Of a DNA stretch of 64,000 nucleotides, positions 7,893-15,751 are shown piece by piece (positions within the stretch are counted from its first letter, which is position 1; each line of letters begins with the position of its first letter). The translations under genes were made by a program, and so were the position numbers. The notes beneath the pieces are model-generated. The model searched no databases. It saw nothing but the letters and a program-made list of their open reading frames with translations, and was not told the DNA's origin. The stretch spans positions 1-64,000 of the forward strand of contig JAKPQA010000124.1 in assembly GCA_029547025.1 (NCBI GenBank), in the 5' to 3' direction. The DNA is from Armatimonadota bacterium (GTDB lineage Bacteria > Armatimonadota > Zipacnadia > UBA1398 > JAKPQA01).

Positions 7893-9302
7893 CTAGAGCC
7901 CGCGGCCTCGGGTGATCTTTCGAGTTGCCGCTTTGAGTCGCTTGGTGCGGCCGCTATCGGCGGCCGTCTCGCCGCGCAGGCTGGCCGCCTCTTCCTGTGC
8001 AACGCCGGCCAGATCCGACTCGCCGAGCGAGTTGAGGACCTGGGAGAGCGCCTCCATCTTGGCGGCCGCTCCGCGTTCGTCGCCGGCCTCCGCGGCCTGA
8101 CGTGCTTGCCTCTGAATGGCGAATGCCTTGACGCGCCGGGCCAGGTGAGTTGCGCGGGGCTCGAGGTCGGTGGCCGTTCCGGCGCCGCCGGGCGGATCCA
8201 GCACGCGGCTGACCACGCCTTTGGGCGGTTCGTTGGGCCCCGACGGGGCCGGGTAGAGCTCGACCTCGATGGCTGGGCCGCCCGGGCTGCTCGGCGCGCC
8301 ACGAAGCTCAAGCAAGAACACGCGTTCCTCGCCGGCCCCCATGGCCCCGGCGCTGTAGACCCGGTCGACCATGGTTCGCCGGAGGGGTTCGTTGACCTTA
8401 ACGAACGGCAGAACCTGGTACAGGTCTCCCAGGGTGAGGCCCATTTCGGGCCGCAGGCCCAGGTGGATATCGCCGGTGACCAGGGAGCGTTCGGCCATGA
8501 TCTCCTCTTCGAGGGCCTGGGCGACCTGGTCCGGTGTCTCCATGAAGTGGTAGTCGCCGCCGGCATCGTCGGCGATCTGAGCGAGCATGTCCTCATCGAA
8601 CTCGACGCCGAGGCCAAAGGTGCTGATGGACGCTCCGGTCTGCATGAGCCGTTTGACCGATAGGGCCGCCCGGGGCCGATCGTCGACGAGGCCGTCGGAG
8701 AAGAGGATGACCTTCTTGCGGGTGTCACTGTAGCGCCGTTCGCCCAGCCAATCGAGGCAGGGCCCCAATCCGGTGGCGAGCTGCGTGCCCGTTCCGAGTT
8801 CGCGGACGTAGCGGCGATGGGAGAGGTCGTTGAGCGCGCTGAGGTCCAGGGAGCCCACCGCGCCTTGGGCGATGAGTCGGCCCCTGTCGGCGAAGGCGAT
8901 GACTCCGGCCTCGTCGTCGGGGTCCAACTTGCCGAGGGCGCCCTCGATGGCTCGAACCACGAAGTGCATGGGCGTGACGTCGGCTTCCATCATCTCGCGA
9001 CGGGTCTCGCCCACCACAGTGGTCATGTTCCGGCCATCGGTGACGACGGTGGCCAACTCGCCCCGGGACCGCGCGATCTGTGCCCAGCGCGACAGCTCAC
9101 GCTTGGACATTAGCGAGAAGTACATGGATCCACTGCTGTCGATGACGAAACAGACCGACAAGGGCCGCCTCTCGATGGGCTCGCCGCCCGGCGCGATGGC
9201 CGTGAGAGACAGGCAGACCATCCAGCAATCGGCGCCGGGCTCGGGGGGCACCCAGCAGTACCGGAGCTCGGGCAGCAAGGTTGCTTTGGTGGCGTGAGAC
9301 AT
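7893..9302 (-). CDS. von Willebrand factor A domain protein
   Basis: From ATG 9302 the protein has 469 residues; AAGGGAG lies about 10 bases upstream. The longer open frame to 9548 has no conserved sequence. A MIDAS-type vWA domain spans about 48-230: DSSGSM at 55-60, a downstream TGTQLATG segment and an FSDGLVDD segment provide the metal-coordinating pattern. After it come a beta-rich region (about 240-340) and a charged helical C-terminus. The arrangement resembles vWA proteins annotated as calcium-activated chloride-channel-like in environmental bacteria, which often pair with FHA proteins. No signal peptide is seen, so it is probably cytoplasmic. It is first in a four-gene minus-strand run. 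Confidence 0.9.
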   Translation of the reverse strand: MSHATKATLLPELRYCWVPPEPGADCWMVCLSLTAIAPGGEPIERRPLSVCFVIDSSGSMYFSLMSKRELSRWAQIARSRGELATVVTDGRNMTTVVGETRREMMEADVTPMHFVVRAIEGALGKLDPDDEAGVIAFADRGRLIAQGAVGSLDLSALNDLSHRRYVRELGTGTQLATGLGPCLDWLGERRYSDTRKKVILFSDGLVDDRPRAALSVKRLMQTGASISTFGLGVEFDEDMLAQIADDAGGDYHFMETPDQVAQALEEEIMAERSLVTGDIHLGLRPEMGLTLGDLYQVLPFVKVNEPLRRTMVDRVYSAGAMGAGEERVFLLELRGAPSSPGGPAIEVELYPAPSGPNEPPKGVVSRVLDPPGGAGTATDLEPRATHLARRVKAFAIQRQARQAAEAGDERGAAAKMEALSQVLNSLGESDLAGVAQEEAASLRGETAADSGRTKRLKAATRKITRGRGL

Positions 9303-9574
9303 CAGCGTCCAGCTCCCTTGGGGCATTCGTTTCTTCGCTTGAGGCCGTTCGGAGTCCTCGGAGGCGCCTGGAGCCGCCGGCGAAAAAGCATGGCGAAGAG
9401 GAGGAGAGGGATTGCACATTTGCGAACCCTGCGTCGTTAGAGCGTTAGATCGGTGGTGGATGGACCGGCCCCGCCGCGGGTGGCGGCGTGGTGGGTTTTT
9501 CTGTGCGGACCGCATGGTGCGGGGTTCACGAGGTATGAGGGCGGTCACGCTCGACTGAGCTGGGAGGACCTTTG

Positions 9575-10495
9575 ATGCTGAGGAAGTCAGCCGGGTTTGC
9601 TTTGGTGCTGGTGCTCGCCGCGACGGTGCCGTGCTGGGCGCAGTTTGCCGGTCACACCGGGACCGCGCGCCAGATGGGCATGGGTGGTGCTCAGGTCGCG
9701 ATCGCGGACGATGCCTCCTCGGCCGCGTCCAATCCGGCGGGGCTGGCGCGGCTTCGGGCGTACTGGACTGGTGCCACCGCCCAGGATGAGGACGTCTTCT
9801 TGTTCGGCGACGATAATGGCCGCAGTGACGCGGATCAGAACGAGGTGCTGGCCACGGGCGGCGTGCAGGCTCTGCCGGCTCTCGGCGTGGCTCGCTCGAC
9901 CCGCGCCGGGGTGGCCTTCGCGGGCGGACCGGACGACCTGGACTCCGGTTACGGGTTGACTGCCGACATCGCGGGGATCGGTGTCACGCCGTCCCTGATT
10001 TGGAGCCTCGGCTATGGCGCGCAGTTCGGCGGGACCTCGAAGCTGAGTTGGGGCGCGGGGTTCGCCGGCGTCACGCAGCAGGCGCGCAGCCTGGCCGAGG
10101 TTCGGGTTGGCTTGTTGTGGTGCTCGGAGGAGCCCCCGGCACGGCCTGATGAGGGCATCGCTCTGGGCATTACGGCGGGGTACAACACCCAAGGCCTGTT
10201 TACGGTCCGTGGCGGCCCGGCATTTCACATCGGTGACAGCTTCCTGGTGGCGGGCGATCTCACGTGGATCCAGAATCAGGCCGCCCTCGGCTACAACGTG
10301 GGCGCCGAGGGTGAGATCGGCGACCACGTGGCCCTGCGCATTGGCACCCACAACTCGCTGGGCACCACCGGCGCAGTGCTCTGCCTCGGTGCGGGCTACA
10401 AGAGCGATGACGACGGCTGGCGTGTCGATGTCGGCTGGGAGTATCTCAACAACGCAACCCAGGGTCTGATGGTGAGCGCGGGGACGACCTTCTAG
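9575..10495 (+). CDS. outer-membrane beta-barrel-like protein
   Basis: The protein has 306 residues. ATG 9575 has GGGAGG (9562-9567) seven bases upstream. The first 23 residues form a clean signal peptide ending near CWAQ. Close behind is GTARQMGMGGAQVAIADDASSAASNPAGLA, here described only by its hallmarks: the Gly-rich start followed by an Asn-Pro-Ala-Gly turn near residues 53-56. That is typical of FadL/PorV/UPF0164-like outer-membrane proteins. The rest alternates short beta-like strands and Gly-rich turns and ends in an aromatic residue (TTF), as beta barrels do. It suggests a diderm envelope. The gene is monocistronic, divergent from the vWA gene and followed by a strong terminator. Confidence 0.75.
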   Translation: MLRKSAGFALVLVLAATVPCWAQFAGHTGTARQMGMGGAQVAIADDASSAASNPAGLARLRAYWTGATAQDEDVFLFGDDNGRSDADQNEVLATGGVQALPALGVARSTRAGVAFAGGPDDLDSGYGLTADIAGIGVTPSLIWSLGYGAQFGGTSKLSWGAGFAGVTQQARSLAEVRVGLLWCSEEPPARPDEGIALGITAGYNTQGLFTVRGGPAFHIGDSFLVAGDLTWIQNQAALGYNVGAEGEIGDHVALRIGTHNSLGTTGAVLCLGAGYKSDDDGWRVDVGWEYLNNATQGLMVSAGTTF

Positions 10496-10523
10496 CACGA
10501 CCCACTCGGCACACTGACCTTCG

Positions 10524-10556
10524 CGGGGGCGCTCCGGTTCGGAGGGCCCCCGTTTT
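10524..10556 (+). terminator. intrinsic terminator after the outer-membrane protein gene
   Basis: A 13-base arm (10524-10536) pairs with 10540-10552 with a single mismatch and a three-base loop, followed by TTTT (10553-10556). It starts 28 bases after the preceding stop codon. A textbook rho-independent terminator. Confidence 0.85.
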
Positions 10557-10570
10557 GCATCTGGGGGCGG

Positions 10571-10813
10571 CATGGCGCGACGTTGGGCGCAGCCCGCTGC
10601 CAGTGCGAGGTCGGCGAGTTCGAGGAGGGACTCGAGGCGTTCCGCAAGGCCGATGCCATCGCCCCGCGCCTCCGCCCATGGCCGATCGAGCTGGCGTAGT
10701 TGCTCCTGCTGTTGGGGATGCGCGACGAGGCTCGAGGGGAGCTCGAGGACCTGGACCGATTGGACCCGCCGAGTCCCGGCCCCACGGGCGGCCTGCGGTC
10801 TCGCATGGCCTGA
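10571..10813 (+). pseudogene. decayed TPR-repeat gene fragment
   Basis: Read in the frame starting at 10571, this stretch gives a helical, TPR-like sequence: LGAARCQCEVGEFEEGLEAF, then RKADAIAPRL, then an in-frame TAG at 10697-10699. The same frame continues after the stop with LLLLLGMRDEARGELEDLDR and LDP, and ends at TGA 10811-10813. The Gly-x-x-x-x-Gly/Ala pattern and the DAIAPRL and LDRLDP helix ends are typical of tetratricopeptide repeats. No start codon or ribosome-binding site precedes it, and its 5' end abuts the terminator of the upstream gene. I read it as the remnant of a truncated TPR-protein gene. A sequencing error at the TAG would still leave it without a proper 5' end. Confidence 0.5.
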
Positions 10814-10957
10814 GGTATCGCGCTCGCGTCACGCCGCGCCGGTGCTTGTGTGCCCGCCCCGGGTTAGGGGTCTGCGCGCCCGGGGTAACCTCTGTGTGTG
10901 CCGGGGCCGCGATGCCGGGCCGGGCGTACCCCACTCCAAGGACAGGGGCACACTCAC

Positions 10958-12157
10958 ATGAGCAGATACGGACGGCACAAGGCCCGTTACGGGTTGGCCA
11001 TGGCTGTGGTGCTGGCACTGCTGCCATTGCTGGCCGGCTGCAGCGTGCTCGAGGGGATTGGGAACGGCAACGACGAGGCCGATGGCTCGGTCGACAAGGA
11101 CACCAACCGCGGGCCCTTCTTGTTCGATGTGTCGCCGACGACTGCCACCATCGTCGGAGTGGCCCACGTCCCACTCGCGCGTCAGGCGGGCCGGGCGGCC
11201 GAGGTCAGGCTCGACATCTCCCCGCCGGCCACAGTCGCCGACACCAGCACGGCCACCGACGGCTCCTACTGGTTCGAGCTCACAGGTCTCACCCCGGCGA
11301 CACTGTATACCTACGTGGTCGAACTCGGCGGCGAGGCCTGCTCCGAAGCCTACCAGTTCCGTACCGCACCCCTGGGGAGTTCGAGTACCCGTTTGGCCGT
11401 GTTCGGCGACACGCGCGACAACCCGCGCGTCCTCTCGAACCTGGCGGCGCTGATCCGGTCGTGGGATCCCGACCTGGTCATCCATGTGGGCGACTTCGTG
11501 GGCGACGACGAGGCCAGCGAGTGGCAGGAGCAGTGGTACACACCCACGCAGGAACTCACCGCCCAGTACTGGCTCCTCCCCGTCCAGGGCAACCATGAGG
11601 AGGACAGCCGCGAGTACGCCACTTGGCTCGGCCGCGCCAAGCTCCACAGTGACACGCTCCTCAGTGGGAGTGTCTATTCTGAGGTCTGCGGCCTGGTCTG
11701 GATCGGCGTCCTGAACGCCAACCATCGGATGAACGAGGGTTCGGCCCAGTACGCCTGGCTGGAAGGCCAACTTGAGTCCGCAGCCGCCCGCAACGCCACA
11801 TGGCGCGTGGTGGCGGTCCACGAACCGCCTTTCCACTCGTCCACCAAGCACCAGCCGGGCAACGAGGATGTGGCTCAGGATCTGCTCCCGCTCCTGAAGC
11901 AGAACGAGGTGCAGCTCCTGGTGACCGGGCATGTCCACGCCTACGAGCGCCTGCAGGACGACGACCTGACGATCATCATCACGGGGGCGGGAGGTGCGCC
12001 GCTTCATGGCGACCGGATCAGCTCGCCGCCGCCACAGAGCCAGGTCTTCGTCGCCGAGTATGAGGCCTGCCTGTTGGACATGACCCGGACGAGGCTGACG
12101 GCCAGCGTCCAGACGCCCAGCGGTACACAGCTCGACCAGTTCGTGCTCACGCCGTGA
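10958..12157 (+). CDS. lipoprotein metallophosphatase, purple-acid-phosphatase-like
   Basis: The protein has 399 residues from ATG 10958. Residues 1-28 form a lipoprotein signal ending in the lipobox LAGC (Cys28), so it is probably anchored in the envelope. A fibronectin-type N-domain (about 52-137) precedes a calcineurin-like phosphoesterase domain. Metal-binding motifs are visible: FGDTR with Asp151, HVGDF with Asp179, QGNHEE with Asn212/His213, then AVHEPP and TGHVHAYER. Domain order and motifs match secreted purple-acid-phosphatase-like enzymes that hydrolyse phosphomonoesters; the real substrate is unknown. The gene stands alone and converges on the copper-amine-oxidase-N-like gene across a hairpin-rich gap. 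Confidence 0.92.
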   Translation: MSRYGRHKARYGLAMAVVLALLPLLAGCSVLEGIGNGNDEADGSVDKDTNRGPFLFDVSPTTATIVGVAHVPLARQAGRAAEVRLDISPPATVADTSTATDGSYWFELTGLTPATLYTYVVELGGEACSEAYQFRTAPLGSSSTRLAVFGDTRDNPRVLSNLAALIRSWDPDLVIHVGDFVGDDEASEWQEQWYTPTQELTAQYWLLPVQGNHEEDSREYATWLGRAKLHSDTLLSGSVYSEVCGLVWIGVLNANHRMNEGSAQYAWLEGQLESAAARNATWRVVAVHEPPFHSSTKHQPGNEDVAQDLLPLLKQNEVQLLVTGHVHAYERLQDDDLTIIITGAGGAPLHGDRISSPPPQSQVFVAEYEACLLDMTRTRLTASVQTPSGTQLDQFVLTP

Positions 12158-12158
12158 C

Positions 12159-12191
12159 GGGTTTCGTGCCGGCGGCCGTCCTCGGCCGCCA
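12159..12191. repeat. 33-bp hairpin repeat, copy 1
   Basis: This copy starts two bases after the metallophosphatase stop codon. It contains GGCGGCCG (12171-12178), a TCCT loop and CGGCCGCC (12183-12190), a perfect 8-bp stem. The whole 33-bp unit recurs at 12246-12278 with one mismatch. Between the copies lies a different perfect hairpin (GCGGGCC 12214-12220 / GGCCCGC 12225-12231, loop AGGA). Confidence 0.8.
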
Positions 12192-12245
12192 CTGCGGGGC
12201 CGACGCCTACGATGCGGGCCAGGAGGCCCGCGGGCACGGAGTACT

Positions 12246-12278
12246 GGGTTTCGCGCCGGCGGCCGTCCTCGGCCGCCA
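12246..12278. repeat. 33-bp hairpin repeat, copy 2
   Basis: Second copy of the unit at 12159-12191, in the same orientation, with stem arms at 12258-12265 and 12270-12277 around a TCCT loop. The A-B-A hairpin arrangement resembles REP/BIME-type intergenic elements, but two copies do not establish a family. Confidence 0.8.
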
Positions 12279-12300
12279 GTTTCCTACCCCACCAAAGGCT

Positions 12301-12326
12301 GCGGGCTCACCCGAAGGTGAGCCCGC
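12301..12326. terminator. strong hairpin between convergent genes, likely bidirectional terminator
   Basis: GCGGGCTCACC (12301-12311) pairs perfectly with GGTGAGCCCGC (12316-12326) across a CGAA loop (TTCG on the other strand), an unusually stable tetraloop hairpin. It lies between the converging metallophosphatase and copper-amine-oxidase-N-like genes. There is no good U-tract on either side, so termination is likely but not certain. Confidence 0.6.
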
Positions 12327-12336
12327 AATCCCCCGA

Positions 12337-12356
12337 CGATTAGTCCGGACTAATCG
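12337..12356. other. perfect 20-bp palindrome
   Basis: CGATTAGTCC joined directly to its reverse complement GGACTAATCG. It lies seven bases before the stop codon of the minus-strand gene. It is AT-richer than its surroundings. It could be a protein-binding dyad or part of a terminator; nothing else identifies it. Confidence 0.7.
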
Positions 12357-12362
12357 CCTCGA

Positions 12363-12767
12363 CTAGTCACCCTCCACGTCCACGACCATGTTGATCTCGC
12401 TCTGGCCGCGGCTGAAGTAGGACTTGCCGAACAGCAGCCCAGCCATGACGTCGTGAGCGCAGTACCAGTTGCCGTTGATCTTGCGGGCGCCCAGGTCGGT
12501 GAAGTTGCAGCGGATCGACCGGGTGTGATCGCCCTTGACCACGACCACGCGGTTGCGCTCCTCGTCACTCTGGATGGTCGCGCCAGCGGCGGCGGCGACG
12601 TCATCCATCGCCACGAACACGGTGTTGCGCACCGGAACCGGATCCTTGATGTCAATCGCCTGGTGGTCCTGAGTCTTGCTCAGGTACACCTCCCAGGCCG
12701 GCTCGGCACACACCGCACCCGCCAGAAGGGCTACGCCCACAATCGCGAGTCCGAGGGTCAGCCTCAT
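12363..12767 (-). CDS. secreted copper-amine-oxidase N-terminal-like domain protein
   Basis: The protein has 134 residues. ATG 12767 follows GAGGAGG about 11 bases upstream. A signal peptide covers about 1-21 (Arg near the start, hydrophobic core, cleavage near VCAEP). The rest is one domain of the kind found at the N-terminus of copper amine oxidases and widespread as small secreted proteins (PF07833-like): a VPVRNTVFVAMDDVAAAAGA segment at about 43-62, then a VVVVKGD strand. No amine-oxidase catalytic domain follows. Such domains usually act in envelope or cell-wall-associated roles; the function here is unknown. Confidence 0.8.
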   Translation of the reverse strand: MRLTLGLAIVGVALLAGAVCAEPAWEVYLSKTQDHQAIDIKDPVPVRNTVFVAMDDVAAAAGATIQSDEERNRVVVVKGDHTRSIRCNFTDLGARKINGNWYCAHDVMAGLLFGKSYFSRGQSEINMVVDVEGD

Positions 12768-13159
12768 GCTCTCGATTCACCTCCTCTGCCACATGCCGTC
12801 AGTTGCCAGGGCACCGAGCTACATCGGAGGCCGGTGGACCGTTGGTCCCAGCGCATCCGAGCCTCGTCCCTCAGCTCCTATGGCCAGCCCCGGCGTGCCA
12901 GCTGCGGTGCGGCAGGCTCAGGTTGGCCTTCCGGCAGGTTGTTCCGGCGGCGACAGGCTTTCACCTTCTCCGGGCGCAAAAGACCCACCCCAGGGCAGAC
13001 CCGGCACCCCAAGTGCAGGCGCCGCCGCCCGGCCCGCCGGTGGAGTTCTGCCCCAACCGGTCTAAATCCACCAACAGGATGGGCGGTTCATTGCGTCCCA
13101 AGTCCTCCGCGGACCCATCCCACCGAGCGAGCCGGGTATACGTCCGGGCAGTCTCTTTG
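12768..13159. other. 392-bp gap between two minus-strand genes, no gene recognised
   Basis: The stretch lies between the histidine kinase stop and the start of the small secreted protein. Its first 20 or so bases hold the Shine-Dalgarno sequence of the latter (complement of 12779-12788). Frames reading through it lack family resemblance and starts with ribosome-binding sites. I see no terminator or promoter I would defend. Confidence 0.5.
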
Positions 13160-15190
13160 TCAAGATGCACGCCGCGGGAGGGTCACATTCCATTCGACAC
13201 GCTCGGCGTCCGCCCCGACCAGGAGAGATCCGCCCAGCCGCTCCGCCGACTGCTTGGCAAGGAACAATCCCAGGCCCAGCCCCCCACCGGGGCGAGGGCC
13301 CGCTCCGGCCACGGCAAAGGGTTCGGAGGACTCGGCGGCCACCCGGCACAGCCTGGGGTCGGCGCGGAACGAGACGGAGAGGGTGAGCGTGTCACCCGAC
13401 GACGCGGTGGCCACCCGGATGGGCGTCCCGGGCTCCGACCGTGTCCACGCGTCGCGCAGCAACCGGCTGACCAGCCGCTCAACCTCATCGGCCGGCGCGG
13501 CCGCCACCGCCTCGCTCTCCTCGAGAGAGGTTTCGGCTCGGCGGCCCGGCGTGGCTCGCTCCTGGTCCGCAACGACGCGCCGGACGACCTCTGAGAGTGG
13601 CGCGAGCGCCTCGTCCGTATCCGCCGGCCCCCCGCCATCTGGCCCCGTGCTCCCGGGCTCGGCGGCGTCGATCAACTCATCGATGGCGGCCTGCAGCCGG
13701 TCTGCCTGTGCCAGGCTTTCCTGCAGCAGCTGCTCCCGCGTACTGGGGTCGAGGGTCGGAGCTCTCAGGAGCGTCGACGTCGCCGCGCGGATGGCCGTGA
13801 GCGGCGTTCTGAGCTCGTGCGAGACCGCCGAGAGGACGCGGTCGCAAACCGCCCGAGTGTCCGTGGCCAGGGGGTCCACGGACAAGCTGACTACGGCCCC
13901 CAGGTGCGCCTCTTCGGCCAGGAGGGGAGTGAGCTGGACGGCGACCCGAGCGCCGTCCGGTGCGGTCCAGTGGCCGACTTGCCGCTCCGTGCCGTGGAGG
14001 CCCTGGGAGAGAAACGACCTTAACTCATCCGATCGGATGGCCTCGGTGAGAGGACGGCCCACGGCGTCGTCGGGTAGCCCCATGAGCGATCTCGCGGCGC
14101 CGTTGGCGCTGACTAGAACCCCTTGGGCCCCCAGGACCAGCATGGGCTGGATGGCCAGGTCAGGCAGGAAGGCCAGCGCTCCGTCGGGTCCTGGCGGCTC
14201 CTCATCGGTGACCGGCGGGCATTCGGAGGGGGCTTCGGAGGCCGCTTCGGCGGCCCGGCACGCCAGGGCGGCCACGAGCATGCCGAGGCCCGCGTCCTCG
14301 TCCGAGAACGGGTCGCCGCTGTTCTTGTCCACCAGGACCACGACGCCCCGGGCATCGCCCGCTCCCTGGACCGGGAGGACGAGCAAGTCGCTGGGGCGCA
14401 AGCCCCGGACGAAGTCCAGCGGCAGCCGCGGGTCACGGCTCGGATCGGGGATCACGGCGGCCCGATGCGCTCGCGAGGCCGATCGCAGCAGCTCGCTCGC
14501 CGCCAGGGAGCCCGCGGCATCGCACTGGGCATCCGAGAGACTCATCAGGGGGTCATGGAAGGTCAGACTGCCGTCGGCGTGCAGGACGTAAAGCAGGCTA
14601 CGCCGCGCGTCCAGCAACCCCCCGATGGTCTCGGTCAGGCCGCGCAACTGCGCGATGGTTCCTCGGCCGTGCGGTGAGGCTGCGGCATCGCGGACCGCCG
14701 ACCAGCGCGGGCGAGCCCCGCGAGCCGACCGTGCCACCGCCCATACACCGGCCCCCGCCACCGCCAGCGCCGCCGCGCGCAGGAGAGCCCGCGTCAGGTC
14801 CTCGGCGCCCGGTAGGCTGCTGGGCAGACTGAGGGCGTGCAGACCGACCGCCCCCGCCACGGTCAGTGTGATGTCCCATGGCCCCAGGGACCACACGGCG
14901 AGGATCACGGGGAACAGCAGAAGCCAGAACAGATCGGCGCCGGAGAGGGCCGAAGCCGACGCAAAGAGAGCCAGGTCGAGTGCCACCATGAGCCGGCGGT
15001 GGGCGATGGGTGAGACCAGCCGCTCGAACGCCCACAAGAGGCCCTGACCACCCAGTGCGGCCAGGGCCCACCCCGCCGCGAGCCCGGGAGCACTGAACCG
15101 TGGCGCCAGCGCGACTCCGAGGAGCGCCAGGAGAAGGGCGGCGAACCGGACACGCAACAGGTGCCGGCGCCCGTTGAGCAGCTCGCGCAT
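13160..15190 (-). CDS. membrane sensor histidine kinase with GAF and PAS domains, degenerate ATPase domain
   Basis: The protein has 676 residues. Several hydrophobic helices occupy about 14-152, followed by a GAF-like domain (about 188-310), a PAS-like domain (about 340-437) and a HisKA dimerisation region with the phospho-acceptor His458 in AVSHELRTPL. The C-terminus keeps the G2 box GGGLGLGLF at about 635-643. The N-box is LVSRLLRDAW at about 573-582, without the usual metal-binding Asn, and no DxGxG G1 box can be found near 605-620. The kinase may therefore be weakly active, a phosphatase, or a heterodimer partner. No response regulator is adjacent, so its target is unknown. It is transcribed away from the flagellar block. 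Confidence 0.85.
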   Translation of the reverse strand: MRELLNGRRHLLRVRFAALLLALLGVALAPRFSAPGLAAGWALAALGGQGLLWAFERLVSPIAHRRLMVALDLALFASASALSGADLFWLLLFPVILAVWSLGPWDITLTVAGAVGLHALSLPSSLPGAEDLTRALLRAAALAVAGAGVWAVARSARGARPRWSAVRDAAASPHGRGTIAQLRGLTETIGGLLDARRSLLYVLHADGSLTFHDPLMSLSDAQCDAAGSLAASELLRSASRAHRAAVIPDPSRDPRLPLDFVRGLRPSDLLVLPVQGAGDARGVVVLVDKNSGDPFSDEDAGLGMLVAALACRAAEAASEAPSECPPVTDEEPPGPDGALAFLPDLAIQPMLVLGAQGVLVSANGAARSLMGLPDDAVGRPLTEAIRSDELRSFLSQGLHGTERQVGHWTAPDGARVAVQLTPLLAEEAHLGAVVSLSVDPLATDTRAVCDRVLSAVSHELRTPLTAIRAATSTLLRAPTLDPSTREQLLQESLAQADRLQAAIDELIDAAEPGSTGPDGGGPADTDEALAPLSEVVRRVVADQERATPGRRAETSLEESEAVAAAPADEVERLVSRLLRDAWTRSEPGTPIRVATASSGDTLTLSVSFRADPRLCRVAAESSEPFAVAGAGPRPGGGLGLGLFLAKQSAERLGGSLLVGADAERVEWNVTLPRRAS

Positions 15191-15751
15191 CGAGACGCCC
15201 CTGACGCCGCGCGGGTTCTCTCGTGACGAGCGGGCTCACACACCGCCCGCAGGGGCTGCGCGGTCGTGGACGTCACTATAGCCAGGGCACCAACCCGCTG
15301 TCAACGGCGGAGGCGGAGTGGCGCCTTGATCCCTCCGTCCTCCTCTTGCATGCGGCCACTCCCTCGTAGTTTGGACGGCTTCTGGAGGGCCGCGCAGGGG
15401 GAATCAGCCGCAGGCCGCCGGGTCGCTGCCCGTCCCAGGGCCATCGGCGCCTGCGGAGGTTCGCGCCCCGGTAGGAGTATGAGATGACTGCGGGGGGCCC
15501 GCTCGAGCCCGAGGCGTCAGGTCTCGCGGGAGACCCGTGGCTCCAGGGGGCCAGTGGGAACCGGGCCGCGGTCGGAGATGGCGGCTCTCTGGCATCCCGC
15601 CGGCTGGGACCACCCGGAGCCCACTCCCTGGCAACTGGAGGGCCAGGAAACCTGTCGATTGTGGCGAACTCCCGTGGTGACTGGTCTGGTTTGTGGAAGG
15701 TATCGCCAGAGTCTTGCCTGAACAGCGTACGTGGTCTGGAGGGGTCGGGCC
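15191..15751. other. 561-bp intergenic region ahead of the flagellar/chemotaxis block
   Basis: The region separates the divergent histidine kinase from the FlgN-like gene and should carry promoters for both, but I see no convincing sigma-70, sigma-28 or sigma-54 element. A perfect 6-bp hairpin lies at 15520-15535 (GGTCTC, GCGG loop, GAGACC). An open frame from ATG 15484 has a fair ribosome-binding site, but it runs into the FlgN-like gene out of frame, has biased composition and matches nothing. FlgM, often placed before FlgN, was not found. Confidence 0.5.

Noticed and set aside
9303-9548. N-terminal extension of the vWA protein to 9548
   Set aside because: The added 82 residues are Arg/Pro-rich and unconserved, and a good ribosome-binding site supports ATG 9302.
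12159-12278. Repeat pair read as a CRISPR array
   Set aside because: Only two copies, one spacer of 54 bases that is itself a hairpin, and no cas gene.
12453-14591. A 712-codon open frame on the plus strand opposite the histidine kinase
   Set aside because: It is antisense to a clear kinase, its sequence is Ser/Arg/Ala low complexity with no domain, and it also spans the 12.8-13.2 kb gap. High GC content makes such frames common.
15660-15751. Sigma-54 promoter before the FlgN-like gene
   Set aside because: TTGC is present near 15713-15717, but the GG element is not at the required -24 distance.
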